This document shows, in pieces, positions 30,868 through 41,968 of a stretch of 64,000 bases of DNA. Every line of letters starts with the position of its first letter. The first letter of the stretch is position 1. A program made the translations under genes and the position numbers. Origin of the DNA: Ruminococcus sp. (GTDB lineage: Bacteria; Bacillota; Clostridia; Oscillospirales; Acutalibacteraceae); NCBI GenBank assembly GCA_017404665.1, contig JAFRBX010000079.1:1-64000 (forward strand), written 5' to 3'. The notes beneath the pieces were generated by a model. That model made no database searches, was not told the origin of the DNA, and saw only the letters and a list, made by a program, of their open reading frames with translations.

Positions 30868-31758
30868 ATGTTATCAAATCTGCTTGTCAGGATCGACCTT
30901 GCCCGCAAGGATTTTTCTAAGGGTCAGCGAAAAATTGCCGATTATATCGAAGAGCATTATGACACGGCGGCGTTTATGACTGCAGCAAAGCTGGGTGAGG
31001 TAGTCGGCGTGTCAGAAAGCACAGTTGTGCGTTTTGCGACGCAGATCGGCTATGACGGCTTCCCTTATTTACAAAAAGCAATGCAGGAGATGATTCGGGA
31101 TAAGCTGAACTCCATTCAGCGCATTGAGGTCACCACCGGACGAATCGGGGATGCCGATGTAGTGGAAAGCGTATTGAATCAGGATATCGACAAGATCCGC
31201 CGTACCATCGACGAAGTGTCGCGCGAGGATTTCAATAACACCGTGAAGGCGATCATCAATGCGCGCAAAATCTATGTGTTCGGCGTGAAATCCTCCTCTT
31301 TTATCGCCAATTTTCTGGCGTATTACCTTGATTTGATCTTCGGCAACGTACACTTTTTGAATTCAACCTCCAAAACAACCGTGTACGAAAAGCTTTTCCG
31401 CATTACCGGCGACGATGTGATGATCGGCATCAGCTTTCCGCGTTATTCCTCGATGGCGGTTGACGCAATGAGCTTTGCTCATGAGCGCGGCGCTGAGGTT
31501 GTCGCTATAACCGACAGCATGGTTGCACCTGTTGTAAAGGATGCCGACGAGGTGCTTTTGGCACGCTCCGATATCGCTTCGGTGGTAGATACGCTGGTAG
31601 CTCCGCTGAGTCTGATCAATGCGCTGCTGGTTGCGATTGTGATCGAACGCAAAGAGGATATCAAAAAAACATTTACCGATTTGGAAGAGGTGTGGAAGGA
31701 ACAGAATGTCTACGCCGTCAATCGGATCAATCAAAAACCTAAGGATAAAGTAGAATGA
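30868..31758 (+). CDS. MurR/RpiR family transcriptional regulator
   Basis: The 296-residue protein has an N-terminal RpiR HTH (KDFSKGQRKIADYIEEHYD, then LGEVVGVSESTVVRFATQIG) and a C-terminal SIS sugar-phosphate-binding domain (IYVFGVKSSSFIANFLAYYL, DDVMIGISFPRYS, VVAITDSMVAPV). Such proteins sense sugar phosphates, often from amino sugars. The start is uncertain between GTG 30859 and ATG 30868; the latter has GGGGAG ten bases upstream. Its stop overlaps the flavoprotein start by 4 bases, but the flavoprotein has no clear sugar link, so the target is unknown. Confidence 0.87.
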   Translation: MLSNLLVRIDLARKDFSKGQRKIADYIEEHYDTAAFMTAAKLGEVVGVSESTVVRFATQIGYDGFPYLQKAMQEMIRDKLNSIQRIEVTTGRIGDADVVESVLNQDIDKIRRTIDEVSREDFNNTVKAIINARKIYVFGVKSSSFIANFLAYYLDLIFGNVHFLNSTSKTTVYEKLFRITGDDVMIGISFPRYSSMAVDAMSFAHERGAEVVAITDSMVAPVVKDADEVLLARSDIASVVDTLVAPLSLINALLVAIVIERKEDIKKTFTDLEEVWKEQNVYAVNRINQKPKDKVE

Positions 31759-32996
31759 ATCAAATAAAGGTGCTTGTGATCGGTGCCGGACCTGCAGGAA
31801 TGATGGCGGCAGGAGCGTCGGCGGAGGCCGGCGCAAAAGTCGTACTATTCGAAAAGAATCAAAAGGCAGGACGAAAGCTTGCTATCACCGGAAAAGGTCG
31901 ATGCAACATTACGAACTTTTGCGATAATGAGACCTTTATCGCTCATCTGACGTCTAATCCGCGTTTTATGTACAGCGCCGTCAACCGTTTTTCCTGTTAT
32001 GACACGGTAGCATTTTTTGAAGAACTGGGATTGCAAACGAAAGTCGAACGCGGCAATCGTGTTTTTCCAGAGTCGGATAAGGCACTGGATGTCGTTGATA
32101 CATTATGTCGCTATGTCACGGAGTTGGGCGTGAGAATTGTCCATGATGAGGTCAAAGGCCTTCTGATTGAAGACGGGGAGATAAAAGGCGTCAGGCTTGA
32201 AGACGGTACCATGACCGCTGATGCTGTGATCGTTGCCAGCGGCGGGATGTCATATCGGGCGACAGGTTCTACAGGCGACGGTTATCGATTTGCGAAAGAA
32301 GCCGGTCATACGGTTACGCCGCTGATACCGTCGCTGGTTCCGCTGACCGCGGCTGACGGGGATATCCCCGCTTTACAGGGCTTATCGCTGAAAAATATCC
32401 GTTTAACTGTTTGGGATACCGTTACGGAAAAAGAAGTGTTTTCCGAAACGGGAGAAATGCTGTTTACGCATTTCGGAATCTCCGGACCGCTGGTATTGTC
32501 AGCAAGCGCGCATATGCGTTCGATGTCTCCCGAGCGCTATACCGCGATCATCGATTTGAAGCCCGCGCTGGACACAGAAACACTTGACAAGCGCATCCTG
32601 CGCGATTTTGTCGAATTTCACAATAAAGATCTGATCAATTCACTCGGCAAATTGCTGCCGAAAAAGCTGATTCCCGTAATCGTCGGACGCACCGGTATTG
32701 CTCCGCATACCAAATGCCGTACGCTGACTGTCGAACAGCGCCGCGCGCTGCTGTTGCAGATCAAACGCTTTGAGGTGCATATCCGTTCCTTCCGTCCGAT
32801 CAATGAGGCAATTGTGACTCACGGCGGTGTGGATGTGAAGGACGTCGATCCGCGCACCATGCAGAGCAAGCTGGTAAAGGGATTATATTTTGCCGGAGAG
32901 GTTTTGGATCTGGACGCATACACCGGCGGCTTCAATTTACAGATCGCCTATTCCACCGGCAGACTCGCCGGAGAATCGGCGGCTATTCAATATTAA
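31755..32996 (+). CDS. HI0933/BaiN-type NAD(P)/FAD-dependent oxidoreductase
   Basis: The 413-residue protein begins with the dinucleotide fold VLVIGAGPAGMMAAGASAEA and has the family phrase EKNQKAGRKLAITGKGRCN. It also has VIVASGGMSYRATGSTGDGY and a C-terminal YFAGEVLDLDAYTGGFNLQI with STGRLAGESAA. These are HI0933-like flavoproteins, uncharacterised in most bacteria; BaiN acts in bile-acid 7-dehydroxylation in clostridia, but conservation of that activity cannot be assumed. It overlaps the RpiR gene and is followed, after repeats at 33002-33077, by cmk. In clostridia this gene-cmk-plsC-ispH order is common. Confidence 0.9.
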   Translation: MNQIKVLVIGAGPAGMMAAGASAEAGAKVVLFEKNQKAGRKLAITGKGRCNITNFCDNETFIAHLTSNPRFMYSAVNRFSCYDTVAFFEELGLQTKVERGNRVFPESDKALDVVDTLCRYVTELGVRIVHDEVKGLLIEDGEIKGVRLEDGTMTADAVIVASGGMSYRATGSTGDGYRFAKEAGHTVTPLIPSLVPLTAADGDIPALQGLSLKNIRLTVWDTVTEKEVFSETGEMLFTHFGISGPLVLSASAHMRSMSPERYTAIIDLKPALDTETLDKRILRDFVEFHNKDLINSLGKLLPKKLIPVIVGRTGIAPHTKCRTLTVEQRRALLLQIKRFEVHIRSFRPINEAIVTHGGVDVKDVDPRTMQSKLVKGLYFAGEVLDLDAYTGGFNLQIAYSTGRLAGESAAIQY

Positions 32997-33001
32997 ATGT
33001 C

Positions 33002-33077
33002 TTTGCGAGGGCTTTAGCCCGCGGCAATCTCAACCGATTAAAATACTGGCCACTTGTCACTGGTCACTTGTCACTGA
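33002..33077. repeat. REP-like unit plus ACTGGYCACTTGTC tandem array before cmk
   Basis: A diverged copy of the REP-like unit (TTTGCGAGG to CGGCAATCTC, 33002-33031) is followed by two 14-base units, ACTGGCCACTTGTC (33045-33058) and ACTGGTCACTTGTC (33059-33072), and a partial third. The array runs directly into the cmk ribosome site. Confidence 0.7.
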
Positions 33078-33086
33078 GGAGAGAAA

Positions 33087-33755
33087 ATGTCTATCGCTAT
33101 TGCAATTGACGGTCCTGCGGGAGCCGGGAAATCTACTATTGCGCGTTTAACCGCGAAAGAACTGGGCTTTATTTATGTTGATACCGGCGCCTTATACCGC
33201 GCAATCGGTCTTGCGGCGTCAAGAAGAGGACTGAGCGCTGAGGATAAGGATGCAATCGTCGCTATGCTGCCCGGAATCAAGGTCGAGTTGGCGTTCAATG
33301 AAAACCACGAACAGATCGTACTGCTCGACAAAGAGAACGTCAGCGGCTTGATCCGTACGCCTGAGATCTCAATGATGGCATCAGCGGTGTCCGCGATCCC
33401 TCAAGTCAGAGCATATCTGCTGGATTTACAGCGCGATATGGCACACACCAATAACGTTATTATGGATGGCAGAGATATCGGCACGGTAGTGCTTCCTGAC
33501 GCGAAAATCAAGATCTTCCTCTCTGCTTCTCCGGAATGCAGAGCTCGCCGACGCTATGATGAGCTGGTTGAAAAAGGAATGGACGTCAGATTTGATGATG
33601 TCCTGAAGGATGTGATCGCGCGGGATTACGCTGATTCTCACCGCGATATTGCTCCCTTAAAGCCTGCCGACGACGCGATCCTTGTCGATACATCCGGCGA
33701 GGATCTGGATACCTCCGTCAATAAACTGTTGAACATTATGAGGGAGCATCTATGA
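33087..33755 (+). CDS. cmk: Cytidylate kinase
   Basis: The 222-residue protein has the P-loop IAIDGPAGAGKSTIARLTA at residues 5-23. YVDTGALYRAIGL (NMP-binding), VIMDGRDIGTVVLPDAKIKI and the lid RARRRYDELVEKG follow. It phosphorylates CMP and dCMP with ATP, recycling pyrimidine nucleotides. The GAGGAGAGAAA site sits just before the ATG and abuts the repeat array. It overlaps plsC by 4 bases and is first in the cmk-plsC-ispH/S1 run. Confidence 0.96.
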   Translation: MSIAIAIDGPAGAGKSTIARLTAKELGFIYVDTGALYRAIGLAASRRGLSAEDKDAIVAMLPGIKVELAFNENHEQIVLLDKENVSGLIRTPEISMMASAVSAIPQVRAYLLDLQRDMAHTNNVIMDGRDIGTVVLPDAKIKIFLSASPECRARRRYDELVEKGMDVRFDDVLKDVIARDYADSHRDIAPLKPADDAILVDTSGEDLDTSVNKLLNIMREHL

Positions 33756-34369
33756 AACGCAATCATTTTTACTTTTTCTGGAGAGCTATATTACTTCCTT
33801 TCTTCAAATTGAAATACCGCATGAAGTATATCGGTAGGGAGAATGTACCTGCAGACGGCGCCTATATCTTAGCTTCCAATCATCGGTTGGCAACTGATCC
33901 GATCATGCTCGGTATGGGCTTGAAGCGACAGGTGCTTTTTATGGCGAAGGAAGAACTGTTCAAAAATCAATTCATCAGCTGGTTTCTGCGTAAGCTCGGC
34001 GCTTTTCCCGTTTCCAGAGGTAAGGCTGATACAGGCTCTATCCGTCATTTTGAGAAGGCGCTGGAGGACGGCGCGCTGATGGGTATTTTTATCGAGGGCA
34101 CCCGCTCCAAGGACGGCGAATTTTTGCCGCCGAAAAACGGCGTCAGCCTGATCGCGTGGGATACTAAAACGCCCGTGATCCCTGTTTGCCATACAAAGCT
34201 CGGTTCCCGTATCGTTTTCCATTTCGGAAAACCGCTGTCACTTGAGGAGATGGGCTTTGAAAAGGGCGGCGCAAGAGAATTCCGCAATGCCAGCCGCACT
34301 ATCATGGATCACATCAAAGCGCTGCGTGAAGAGGATACAGCGGCTCTTGAGGAAAAAAAGAATGGCTGA
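33752..34369 (+). CDS. plsC: 1-acyl-sn-glycerol-3-phosphate acyltransferase
   Basis: The 205-residue protein has the acyltransferase motif SNHRLATDPIM (HX4D), a following KEELFKNQFISWFLRKLGA, and the substrate motif GIFIEGTRSKDG. It transfers an acyl chain to lysophosphatidic acid at the membrane, forming phosphatidic acid. An N-terminal hydrophobic region, FYFFWRAILLPFFKLKY, likely holds it to the membrane. It overlaps the 3-prime end of cmk by 4 bases and the start of ispH by 8. Confidence 0.93.
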   Translation: MKRNHFYFFWRAILLPFFKLKYRMKYIGRENVPADGAYILASNHRLATDPIMLGMGLKRQVLFMAKEELFKNQFISWFLRKLGAFPVSRGKADTGSIRHFEKALEDGALMGIFIEGTRSKDGEFLPPKNGVSLIAWDTKTPVIPVCHTKLGSRIVFHFGKPLSLEEMGFEKGGAREFRNASRTIMDHIKALREEDTAALEEKKNG

Positions 34370-36437
34370 GATCATAGTTGCCGGAACCGCCGGATTCTGC
34401 TTCGGCGTCAGAAGAGCTGTAAAGCTCGCGTTCGACGCTGCCGACCGTTATCACAGCGGCTGTACACTGGGTCCGATCATCCATAATAAGGAAATGGTCA
34501 AGGAGCTGAGCGACAGGGGAGTCGACGTTGTTCATTCTGTCGGGGAGATCAACGGAAGAAAGCCTGTTATCATACGTTCCCACGGCGTAGAGCGCTCCGT
34601 ATATGAGCAGTTGGATTCGATGGGAATTGAGTATATCGACGCTACCTGTCCCTTTGTAGCAAAGATCCATCAGATTGTTGTCGAAATGAGCCGAAAGGGA
34701 TATACGATCCTGCTGGCGGGAGATGAAAATCATCCCGAGGTACAGGGAATACTTTCCAACTGTATCGGATCGTATTATGTTTTTCAAAATGAGGAGGATT
34801 TAAAAAGGATTCCAGAAATAATTCCTCCTGAGAATAATAATGACGTTTGTATCGTAGCACAGACTACTTTTAATGAAGATTTTTGGAAAAAATGTATAAT
34901 TTTTTTGAAAAAACTATATACAAACGCCAAAATCTTTGATACAATATGTAATGCTACGTCTAAGCGTCAGGCTGAAGCGCACACCTTGTCAATGAAGTGC
35001 GACAGCATGATCGTGGTAGGAGACCGCTCCAGTTCCAATACGAATAAGCTTTATGCGATTTGTAAAAACAACTGTGAGCGAACCTATCTGATCGAGACTG
35101 CCGCCGACCTTGATGCGGCGATGTTCGCGGATGCTGGGACGATTGGCGTAACAGCCGGCGCTTCTACACCGGAAAGGATTATAAAGGAGGTACTGGATAC
35201 AATGAGTGAAAACACTACATCCAGCGTAAACGAAACTGAGAACTTTGAGGAGATGTTAGAAGAATCTCTGAAGAGTTTGAACACTAATGAAAGGGTTATG
35301 GGTACTGTCGCGAGCATCACTCCCAACGAAGTGTATGTCGAAGTCGACGGCAGAAAGCAGACTGGCTTTATCCCATTTGACGAGTTATCATCCACTCCGA
35401 TTCAGAGCGCCGATGAAGTTGTCAAGGTCGGCGATCGTGTAGAACTGCTGATTATGAAAACCAATGACGTCGAAGGTACCATCATGCTCTCTAAGCGCAG
35501 AGTCGACGCCCAGAAGGGCTTTGAAGAGCTGCAGAAGGCCTATGATGAGAAGCAGATTCTCAGCGGCACCGTTACCGAGGTCGTATCCGGCGGCGTAATT
35601 GTCGTTACCAACGATATCCGCGTATTCATCCCCGCTTCTCAGGCTACCATGGAGCGCGACGCTAATCTCGAGGAGCTCAAGGGTCAGGAAGTCAGATTCC
35701 GTCTGATCGAGCTGTCGCAGCGCGGCAGAAGAAAGAAGATCATCGGCTCTATCAAGAGCGTTCTGCGCGACGAAATTTCCGCCAAACGTGCAGAGTTCTG
35801 GGAGAACTGTGAGGTCGGTAAGGTTTACACCGGCGTTGTTCGCTCACTGACCTCTTACGGCGCATTTGTGGATCTGGGCGGCGTGTCCGGTATGATCCAT
35901 ATTTCCGAGCTGAGCTGGCTTCGCATCAAGCATCCCAGCGAGGTCGTTAAGGTCGGCGATACCGTAGAGGTTTATATCAAGGACATTAATATGGAATCTA
36001 CCCCGAAGAAGATTTCTTTGGGCTACAAGAAGACCGAGGACAATCCTTGGGTCATTCTGCAGAGAGATTATCCTGTCGGCACTGTTGTCAAGGCAAAGAT
36101 TGTCGGTCTGACCGATTTCGGCGCTTTTGCCAATATTATCCCCGGTATCGACGGTCTGATTCATATTTCTCAGATTTCCAACAGACGTATCGAAAAGCCT
36201 TCCGATGAGCTTTCCATCGGTGATGAGGTTGAGGTTCAGATTACAGGTATCGACGCCGATAAGCAGCGTGTCAGCCTGTCTATCCGTGCACTGCTTCCTG
36301 ATTCAGATTCAGCTGCTCCTGCTGAGGATATCGATGAAGATGATCAGGTTGAGCCTGAGATTCGCGACTTAGAGGATGAAACTCCTGCTGAAGACCCGGC
36401 TCCCGAGGTTGAAGCCGCTCCCGAAGAGGAAGAATAA
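34362..36437 (+). CDS. ispH: IspH-ribosomal protein S1 fusion (HMBPP reductase + S1)
   Basis: The 691-residue protein is bifunctional. Residues ~1-280 are IspH, the Fe-S enzyme making IPP and DMAPP, with cluster Cys motifs [24 protein letters not shown] and the late [12 protein letters not shown], plus SHGVE and [10 protein letters not shown]. Residues ~281-691 hold four S1 RNA-binding domains, for example [20 protein letters not shown] and [20 protein letters not shown]. An acidic tail ([15 protein letters not shown]) ends the protein. This fusion is typical of clostridia. ATG 34362 is chosen because it starts directly at [12 protein letters not shown]; the open frame extends 40 codons further upstream inside plsC. 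An internal start at 35202 may give free S1. Confidence 0.95.
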   Translation: MAEIIVAGTAGFCFGVRRAVKLAFDAADRYHSGCTLGPIIHNKEMVKELSDRGVDVVHSVGEINGRKPVIIRSHGVERSVYEQLDSMGIEYIDATCPFVAKIHQIVVEMSRKGYTILLAGDENHPEVQGILSNCIGSYYVFQNEEDLKRIPEIIPPENNNDVCIVAQTTFNEDFWKKCIIFLKKLYTNAKIFDTICNATSKRQAEAHTLSMKCDSMIVVGDRSSSNTNKLYAICKNNCERTYLIETAADLDAAMFADAGTIGVTAGASTPERIIKEVLDTMSENTTSSVNETENFEEMLEESLKSLNTNERVMGTVASITPNEVYVEVDGRKQTGFIPFDELSSTPIQSADEVVKVGDRVELLIMKTNDVEGTIMLSKRRVDAQKGFEELQKAYDEKQILSGTVTEVVSGGVIVVTNDIRVFIPASQATMERDANLEELKGQEVRFRLIELSQRGRRKKIIGSIKSVLRDEISAKRAEFWENCEVGKVYTGVVRSLTSYGAFVDLGGVSGMIHISELSWLRIKHPSEVVKVGDTVEVYIKDINMESTPKKISLGYKKTEDNPWVILQRDYPVGTVVKAKIVGLTDFGAFANIIPGIDGLIHISQISNRRIEKPSDELSIGDEVEVQITGIDADKQRVSLSIRALLPDSDSAAPAEDIDEDDQVEPEIRDLEDETPAEDPAPEVEAAPEEEE
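35183..35204 (+). promoter_or_regulatory. Possible internal ribosome site for free S1 protein
   Basis: AAAGGAGGT (35183-35191) lies 10-11 bases before an in-frame ATG (35202) at the exact junction of the IspH and S1 parts. Initiation there would give a 411-residue four-domain S1. The purine run also encodes Lys-Glu-Val, so it may be coincidental. Confidence 0.45.
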
Positions 36438-36446
36438 TGAATGATG

Positions 36447-36476
36447 ACGGGCGTCCGGAAGGATGCCCGTATTTTT
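36447..36476 (+). terminator. Terminator of the cmk-plsC-ispH operon
   Basis: ACGGGCGTCC pairs with GGATGCCCGT (one G-T-like mismatch) over a GGAA loop, followed by ATTTTTCTTG. Confidence 0.8.
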
Positions 36477-36587
36477 CTTGCTTTTATCTGTATAAGAATA
36501 TTATTTACGTCTTTTTTTGATATGATATATAATAAGGACATCACAGAAAATAGATAATGATAAATTAATCGGTTAGGATCTGAGAAT

Positions 36588-37139
36588 ATGTTTGATCAAA
36601 TTACTAAAGACGCCAATGCTGTTTTTTCACAGCTGATCGAAGCGGCTGGACTGCATAAGGGCTCCGTCGTCGTACTCGGCTGTTCCACCAGCGAAATCGG
36701 CGGCGATCGGATCGGCACACACTCCAGCATGGAGATTGCCGCCGCTGTATACGACGGATTTTTCGATTTGTTGAAGGAAAAAGGAATATTTCTGGCTGTT
36801 CAGTGTTGTGAGCATTTGAATCGAGCGCTCGTTATCGAGAGAGCATTGGCTGAAAAATACAATATCCCGATCGTGAATGCCGTTCCACAGCCCAAAGCCG
36901 GCGGCAGCAGTGCGACTACCGCGTATGCTCGTTTTGATGATCCGGTGCTGGTAGAGCATATCCAAGCGGACGCAGGAGTTGATATCGGCGGCACGCTTAT
37001 CGGTATGCATTTGAAGGAAACCGCCGTACCGCTGAGGCTGCCTCAGAAGAAAATCGGCGAGGCGTTTGTAGCTTCCGCCCGCACGCGCGCAAAGTTCATC
37101 GGCGGCGCCAGAGCTGTATATGACGAAACGTTATTGTGA
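36588..37139 (+). CDS. TIGR01440/UPF0340 (YwlG) family protein
   Basis: The 183-residue protein contains LGCSTSEIGGDRIGTHSSME, QCCEHLNRALVIERALAEKY and VPQPKAGGSSATTAYARFDD, with a VDIGGTLIGMHLKETAVPLR ending. These are signatures of the UPF0340/TIGR01440 family, which is conserved in Firmicutes and has no established role. It has no membrane span. It is followed 9 bases later by the HD-domain gene. Confidence 0.9.
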   Translation: MFDQITKDANAVFSQLIEAAGLHKGSVVVLGCSTSEIGGDRIGTHSSMEIAAAVYDGFFDLLKEKGIFLAVQCCEHLNRALVIERALAEKYNIPIVNAVPQPKAGGSSATTAYARFDDPVLVEHIQADAGVDIGGTLIGMHLKETAVPLRLPQKKIGEAFVASARTRAKFIGGARAVYDETLL

Positions 37140-37148
37140 GGGTTTGCT

Positions 37149-37727
37149 ATGATGACTGCTAAAGACGAATTTATCCGCATTTATACCGAAAATATTTCCC
37201 GCAAGGGCTCCGCGGAGCTTTTGGAATGGATCAAAAAGACTGATTTTTTTACGGCTCCCGCCAGCACGAAGTATCACTGTGCCTGTGAAAACGGCTTGGT
37301 GATGCATTCCGTCAGCGTATTTAATACGCTGGTGGAAAAGCACTTTGACGAAGAAACGGACAACATCGAAAGCTTTGCGATCTGTGCGCTGCTTCATGAT
37401 CTGTGCAAGGCGCAGTTCTATAAGGTATCCACCCGAAACGTCAAGAACGACGAGACAGGTCAGTGGGAAAAGGTTCCTTTCTATGCAATCGAGGATAGCT
37501 TTCCTTACGGTCACGGTGAGAAAAGCGTCTTTTTGATCGAGCGGTTCATGCGGCTGAGGCTTGACGAGGCGATGGCGATCCGATGGCATATGGGCGGCTT
37601 TGATGATAATAACGGTTTTTATATCAGCAACGCCTATGATCGTTATCCGTTGGCGGTCAAGCTGCATTTAGCCGATCTGGAAAGCACTTATCTCAGAGAG
37701 AAGGGCACCTCTTCGGTCAGAAGATAA
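37149..37727 (+). CDS. HD domain-containing phosphohydrolase
   Basis: The 192-residue protein has an HD superfamily core: HCACENGLVMHSVSVFNTL holds the first His, and ICALLHDLCKAQFYKV carries the HD doublet near residue 82. Two later His residues (GHGEKSV, WHMGGFDD) and a final DLES complete a likely metal site. It may cut a nucleotide or RNA end. It is the second gene after the UPF0340 gene and precedes ligA by 76 bases. The substrate cannot be told from sequence. Confidence 0.8.
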   Translation: MMTAKDEFIRIYTENISRKGSAELLEWIKKTDFFTAPASTKYHCACENGLVMHSVSVFNTLVEKHFDEETDNIESFAICALLHDLCKAQFYKVSTRNVKNDETGQWEKVPFYAIEDSFPYGHGEKSVFLIERFMRLRLDEAMAIRWHMGGFDDNNGFYISNAYDRYPLAVKLHLADLESTYLREKGTSSVRR

Positions 37728-37785
37728 GGATGGCGACATTTTTGGGAGGGGTATGACATATGATGTCTGCTCCTCTTTTAATTGA

Positions 37786-39798
<2,013 letters not shown>

Positions 39799-39813
39799 TG
39801 TATTGTATATAGC

Positions 39814-39846
39814 ATCCCCATCCAAAGTGTTTGGATGGGGATTTTA
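39814..39846 (+). terminator. Terminator of ligA
   Basis: ATCCCCATCCAAA (39814-39826) pairs perfectly with TTTGGATGGGGAT over a GTG loop, followed by a TTTT. Confidence 0.85.
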
Positions 39847-39985
39847 ATGTGATTTCATTACCATGCAGCGTACTTTTTTAACTGTTTGTGTGTAAAGCGG
39901 TATGCATTGTTTTTTCGGACAGGTTCTATCTGCAGACCTGTCCACATATGATGAACTGTACTCAAATAATCGGACGGTGAAGAGC

Positions 39986-40912
39986 ATGGAAAAGAAAAGT
40001 ATAGACGTTATCCTTGAAAGACTGCCTGAACGGATGCAGCTGCCGCTGAGAAAGGTCAGGAGCGCAGTTGAGGATAAGGCAACAGAAATCGTGCTGCGCA
40101 CGGACAGAGCTTTGTGTATCTACGAAGCAAATAAGCAGTTTTATGTGACGGAAAGCGGCTGTCTGACAGATTCCTGTTGTGTGGAGGGATTGGTGTATTC
40201 AACCTCAAAGGAGATCGAGCAGACGGTCATGCGGCTTTGTGATTATTCCGTGTATACTCATCAGCATGAGATCAACAGCGGCTATATCACGATCGAAAAC
40301 GGCGTCAGAGTCGGACTGTGCGGAAAGGCGGTGATGGGAGAGGGAAAGGTTGCCAATATCCGCGATATCGGTACGCTGAGCTTTCGTATCGCGCGTGATA
40401 TACACCATTGTTCCGATGAATTGCTGAAAAAACTTGTCCCACCGGGCGGAGTGCTGATTTGCGGCGCTCCCGGGAGCGGAAAAACCACGCTGATCCGCGA
40501 TATGGCGCGTCAGTTATCCTACCGCTGCCGCGTCAGCTTGCTGGATGAAAGAGGAGAGCTCAGCGCATTCAGCCGCGGCAAGAACGGTTTTCCATTGGGA
40601 TTATGCGATGTTTATGCCGGATATCCGAAAGGATTTGCCGCGAACTGCGCTATTCGCAGTATGTCCCCGGCTATCATCGTATGCGATGAAATGGGCAATC
40701 AAAACGACGTTGAACTGCTATTATACTCTGTGCGGTGCGGCGTTACGTTTATCGCAACCGTACACGCCGCCTCGATGAGCGACCTTCGCAACAGGAAAAT
40801 CACCTCCGATATGATCAATACAGGTGCGTTTCGTTATATTGTTTTTATAGGCGGAAACAGGGGTGTCGGGTCGATCAATAAGATATACGAAATGTGTGAT
40901 AAGCGTGCTTAA
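39986..40912 (+). CDS. spoIIIAA: Stage III sporulation protein AA
   Basis: The 308-residue ATPase resembles secretion ATPases. It has a Walker A motif ICGAPGSGKTTLIRDMAR near residue 160, Walker B PAIIVCDEMGNQND near 230 and TVHAASMSDL after that. It powers the SpoIIIA-SpoIIQ channel that connects mother cell and forespore. The start at 39986 (MEKKSIDVI) is preferred by alignment with the family; the open frame extends to 39902. It is the first gene of the eight-gene spoIIIA operon, normally sigma-E dependent; I could not settle on a promoter sequence. Confidence 0.93.
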   Translation: MEKKSIDVILERLPERMQLPLRKVRSAVEDKATEIVLRTDRALCIYEANKQFYVTESGCLTDSCCVEGLVYSTSKEIEQTVMRLCDYSVYTHQHEINSGYITIENGVRVGLCGKAVMGEGKVANIRDIGTLSFRIARDIHHCSDELLKKLVPPGGVLICGAPGSGKTTLIRDMARQLSYRCRVSLLDERGELSAFSRGKNGFPLGLCDVYAGYPKGFAANCAIRSMSPAIIVCDEMGNQNDVELLLYSVRCGVTFIATVHAASMSDLRNRKITSDMINTGAFRYIVFIGGNRGVGSINKIYEMCDKRA

Positions 40913-41372
40913 GTTGTTTTTATGTATCCTGATCCTTTTTTGCTCTGCAGTGATTGGCTTGCACCTGTCACAGCAACTGAAACGTAGGCTGGATGTTCTG
41001 CTTGATTTTGAACAGCTCTTGCATCATGCTTCGATCAAAATCGAATATACCAAGGGTGATCTGTGCGAGGTTTTCTCTGATAACTTCGCTCGATTTGATT
41101 TTCGGCGTGACGTCTCATTTGAGGAACAGTGGAAACGGTTCGTTGAACGATTCAGCGGCTTTATGAAGGAAGATGATATAAAATTGATGCTGGAATTCAC
41201 CGATGGCTTGGGCGCAGCGGATATCGACTCTCAGCAGAAGCATCTTGCTCTGTATGTCAAACTCTTGCAGGAGCATATCGATAATGCTAGGGTGAATATA
41301 GAAAAGAGATCAAAAATGTATCGGATCATGCCGTTATCACTGGGCATGGCGGTATCCTTACTGATAATTTAA
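40905..41372 (+). CDS. spoIIIAB: Stage III sporulation protein AB
   Basis: The ~155-residue protein has an N-terminal membrane span (LKLFLCILILFCSAVIG). The body is soluble and helical: LDFEQLLHHASIKIEYTKGD, EDDIKLMLEFTDGLGAADI and HIDNARVNIEKRSKMYRIM, ending in a short hydrophobic tail (LSLGMAVSLLII). This fits SpoIIIAB, a mother-cell membrane part of the SpoIIIA-SpoIIQ channel. The start is a GTG; 40905 or 40896 are possible and both overlap the spoIIIAA stop. Confidence 0.9.
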   Translation: MLKLFLCILILFCSAVIGLHLSQQLKRRLDVLLDFEQLLHHASIKIEYTKGDLCEVFSDNFARFDFRRDVSFEEQWKRFVERFSGFMKEDDIKLMLEFTDGLGAADIDSQQKHLALYVKLLQEHIDNARVNIEKRSKMYRIMPLSLGMAVSLLII

Positions 41373-41383
41373 GGAAGAAAACA

Positions 41384-41578
41384 ATGGATGTTGATATGAT
41401 ATTTAAGATCGCGGCGATCGGGATCATTGTCGCGATCCTCAATCAGCTGCTGGTACGCAGCGGCAGAGAGGAACAGGCGCTTTTGACAACGATAGCCGGT
41501 TTAGTTGTTGCGCTGATGATGATCATCTCACAGATCAGCGAGCTATTTACAACCGTCAAAAGCACCTTCGGGCTGTAG
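41384..41578 (+). CDS. spoIIIAC: Stage III sporulation protein AC
   Basis: The 64-residue protein has two membrane spans, IAAIGIIVAILNQLLV and LLTTIAGLVVALMMII, joined by a short RSGREEQ loop. This is the standard size and layout of SpoIIIAC, a small integral membrane part of the mother-cell/forespore channel. The AAGGAAGAAAAC site precedes the ATG. spoIIIAD follows after 2 bases. Confidence 0.95.
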   Translation: MDVDMIFKIAAIGIIVAILNQLLVRSGREEQALLTTIAGLVVALMMIISQISELFTTVKSTFGL

Positions 41579-41580
41579 CA

Positions 41581-41967
41581 GTGGACATTATTGCCATTTG
41601 CGGCGCGGCGATTATCACTACGGTATTAGCAGTTATGCTTCGCACACAGAGCCCGCACAGCGCAATGCTGTTATCCATATGCTCCGGCGCTGTAATCATC
41701 CTCAGTCTGCTCAAAAACATACCTGATTTGCTCTCAGGCGTCCGTTCGATGCTTGCCGACGGGGGTATCGATGTATCGGACTTTACGATTCTTCTGAAGG
41801 TGTTAGGCATTTGCTTTGTCACAGAGTTTACCTGCGACTGCGTGACAGAGGCGGGCCTGCTGTCCCTGAGCACAAATATTTCCTTTGCGGGCAAGATATT
41901 GGTGCTGATGACCGCGCTGCCGCTGTTTCAGCATATCCTTGACGTGATTGTATCACTGGCAGGTTGA
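41581..41967 (+). CDS. spoIIIAD: Stage III sporulation protein AD
   Basis: The 128-residue membrane protein begins with a GTG at 41581 and has three to four spans: IAICGAAIITTVLAVML, AMLLSICSGAVIILSLL, LLKVLGICFVTEFTCDCV and KILVLMTALPLFQHIL. The ICFVTEFTCDC region is typical of SpoIIIAD. It belongs to the SpoIIIA channel complex. Its stop is followed 1 base later by the spoIIIAE start. Confidence 0.93.
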   Translation: MDIIAICGAAIITTVLAVMLRTQSPHSAMLLSICSGAVIILSLLKNIPDLLSGVRSMLADGGIDVSDFTILLKVLGICFVTEFTCDCVTEAGLLSLSTNISFAGKILVLMTALPLFQHILDVIVSLAG

Positions 41968-41968
41968 A

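Noticed and set aside
39902..39985. N-terminal extension of spoIIIAA
   Set aside because: The added 28 residues do not fit the family start, and the ATG at 39986 gives the usual length.
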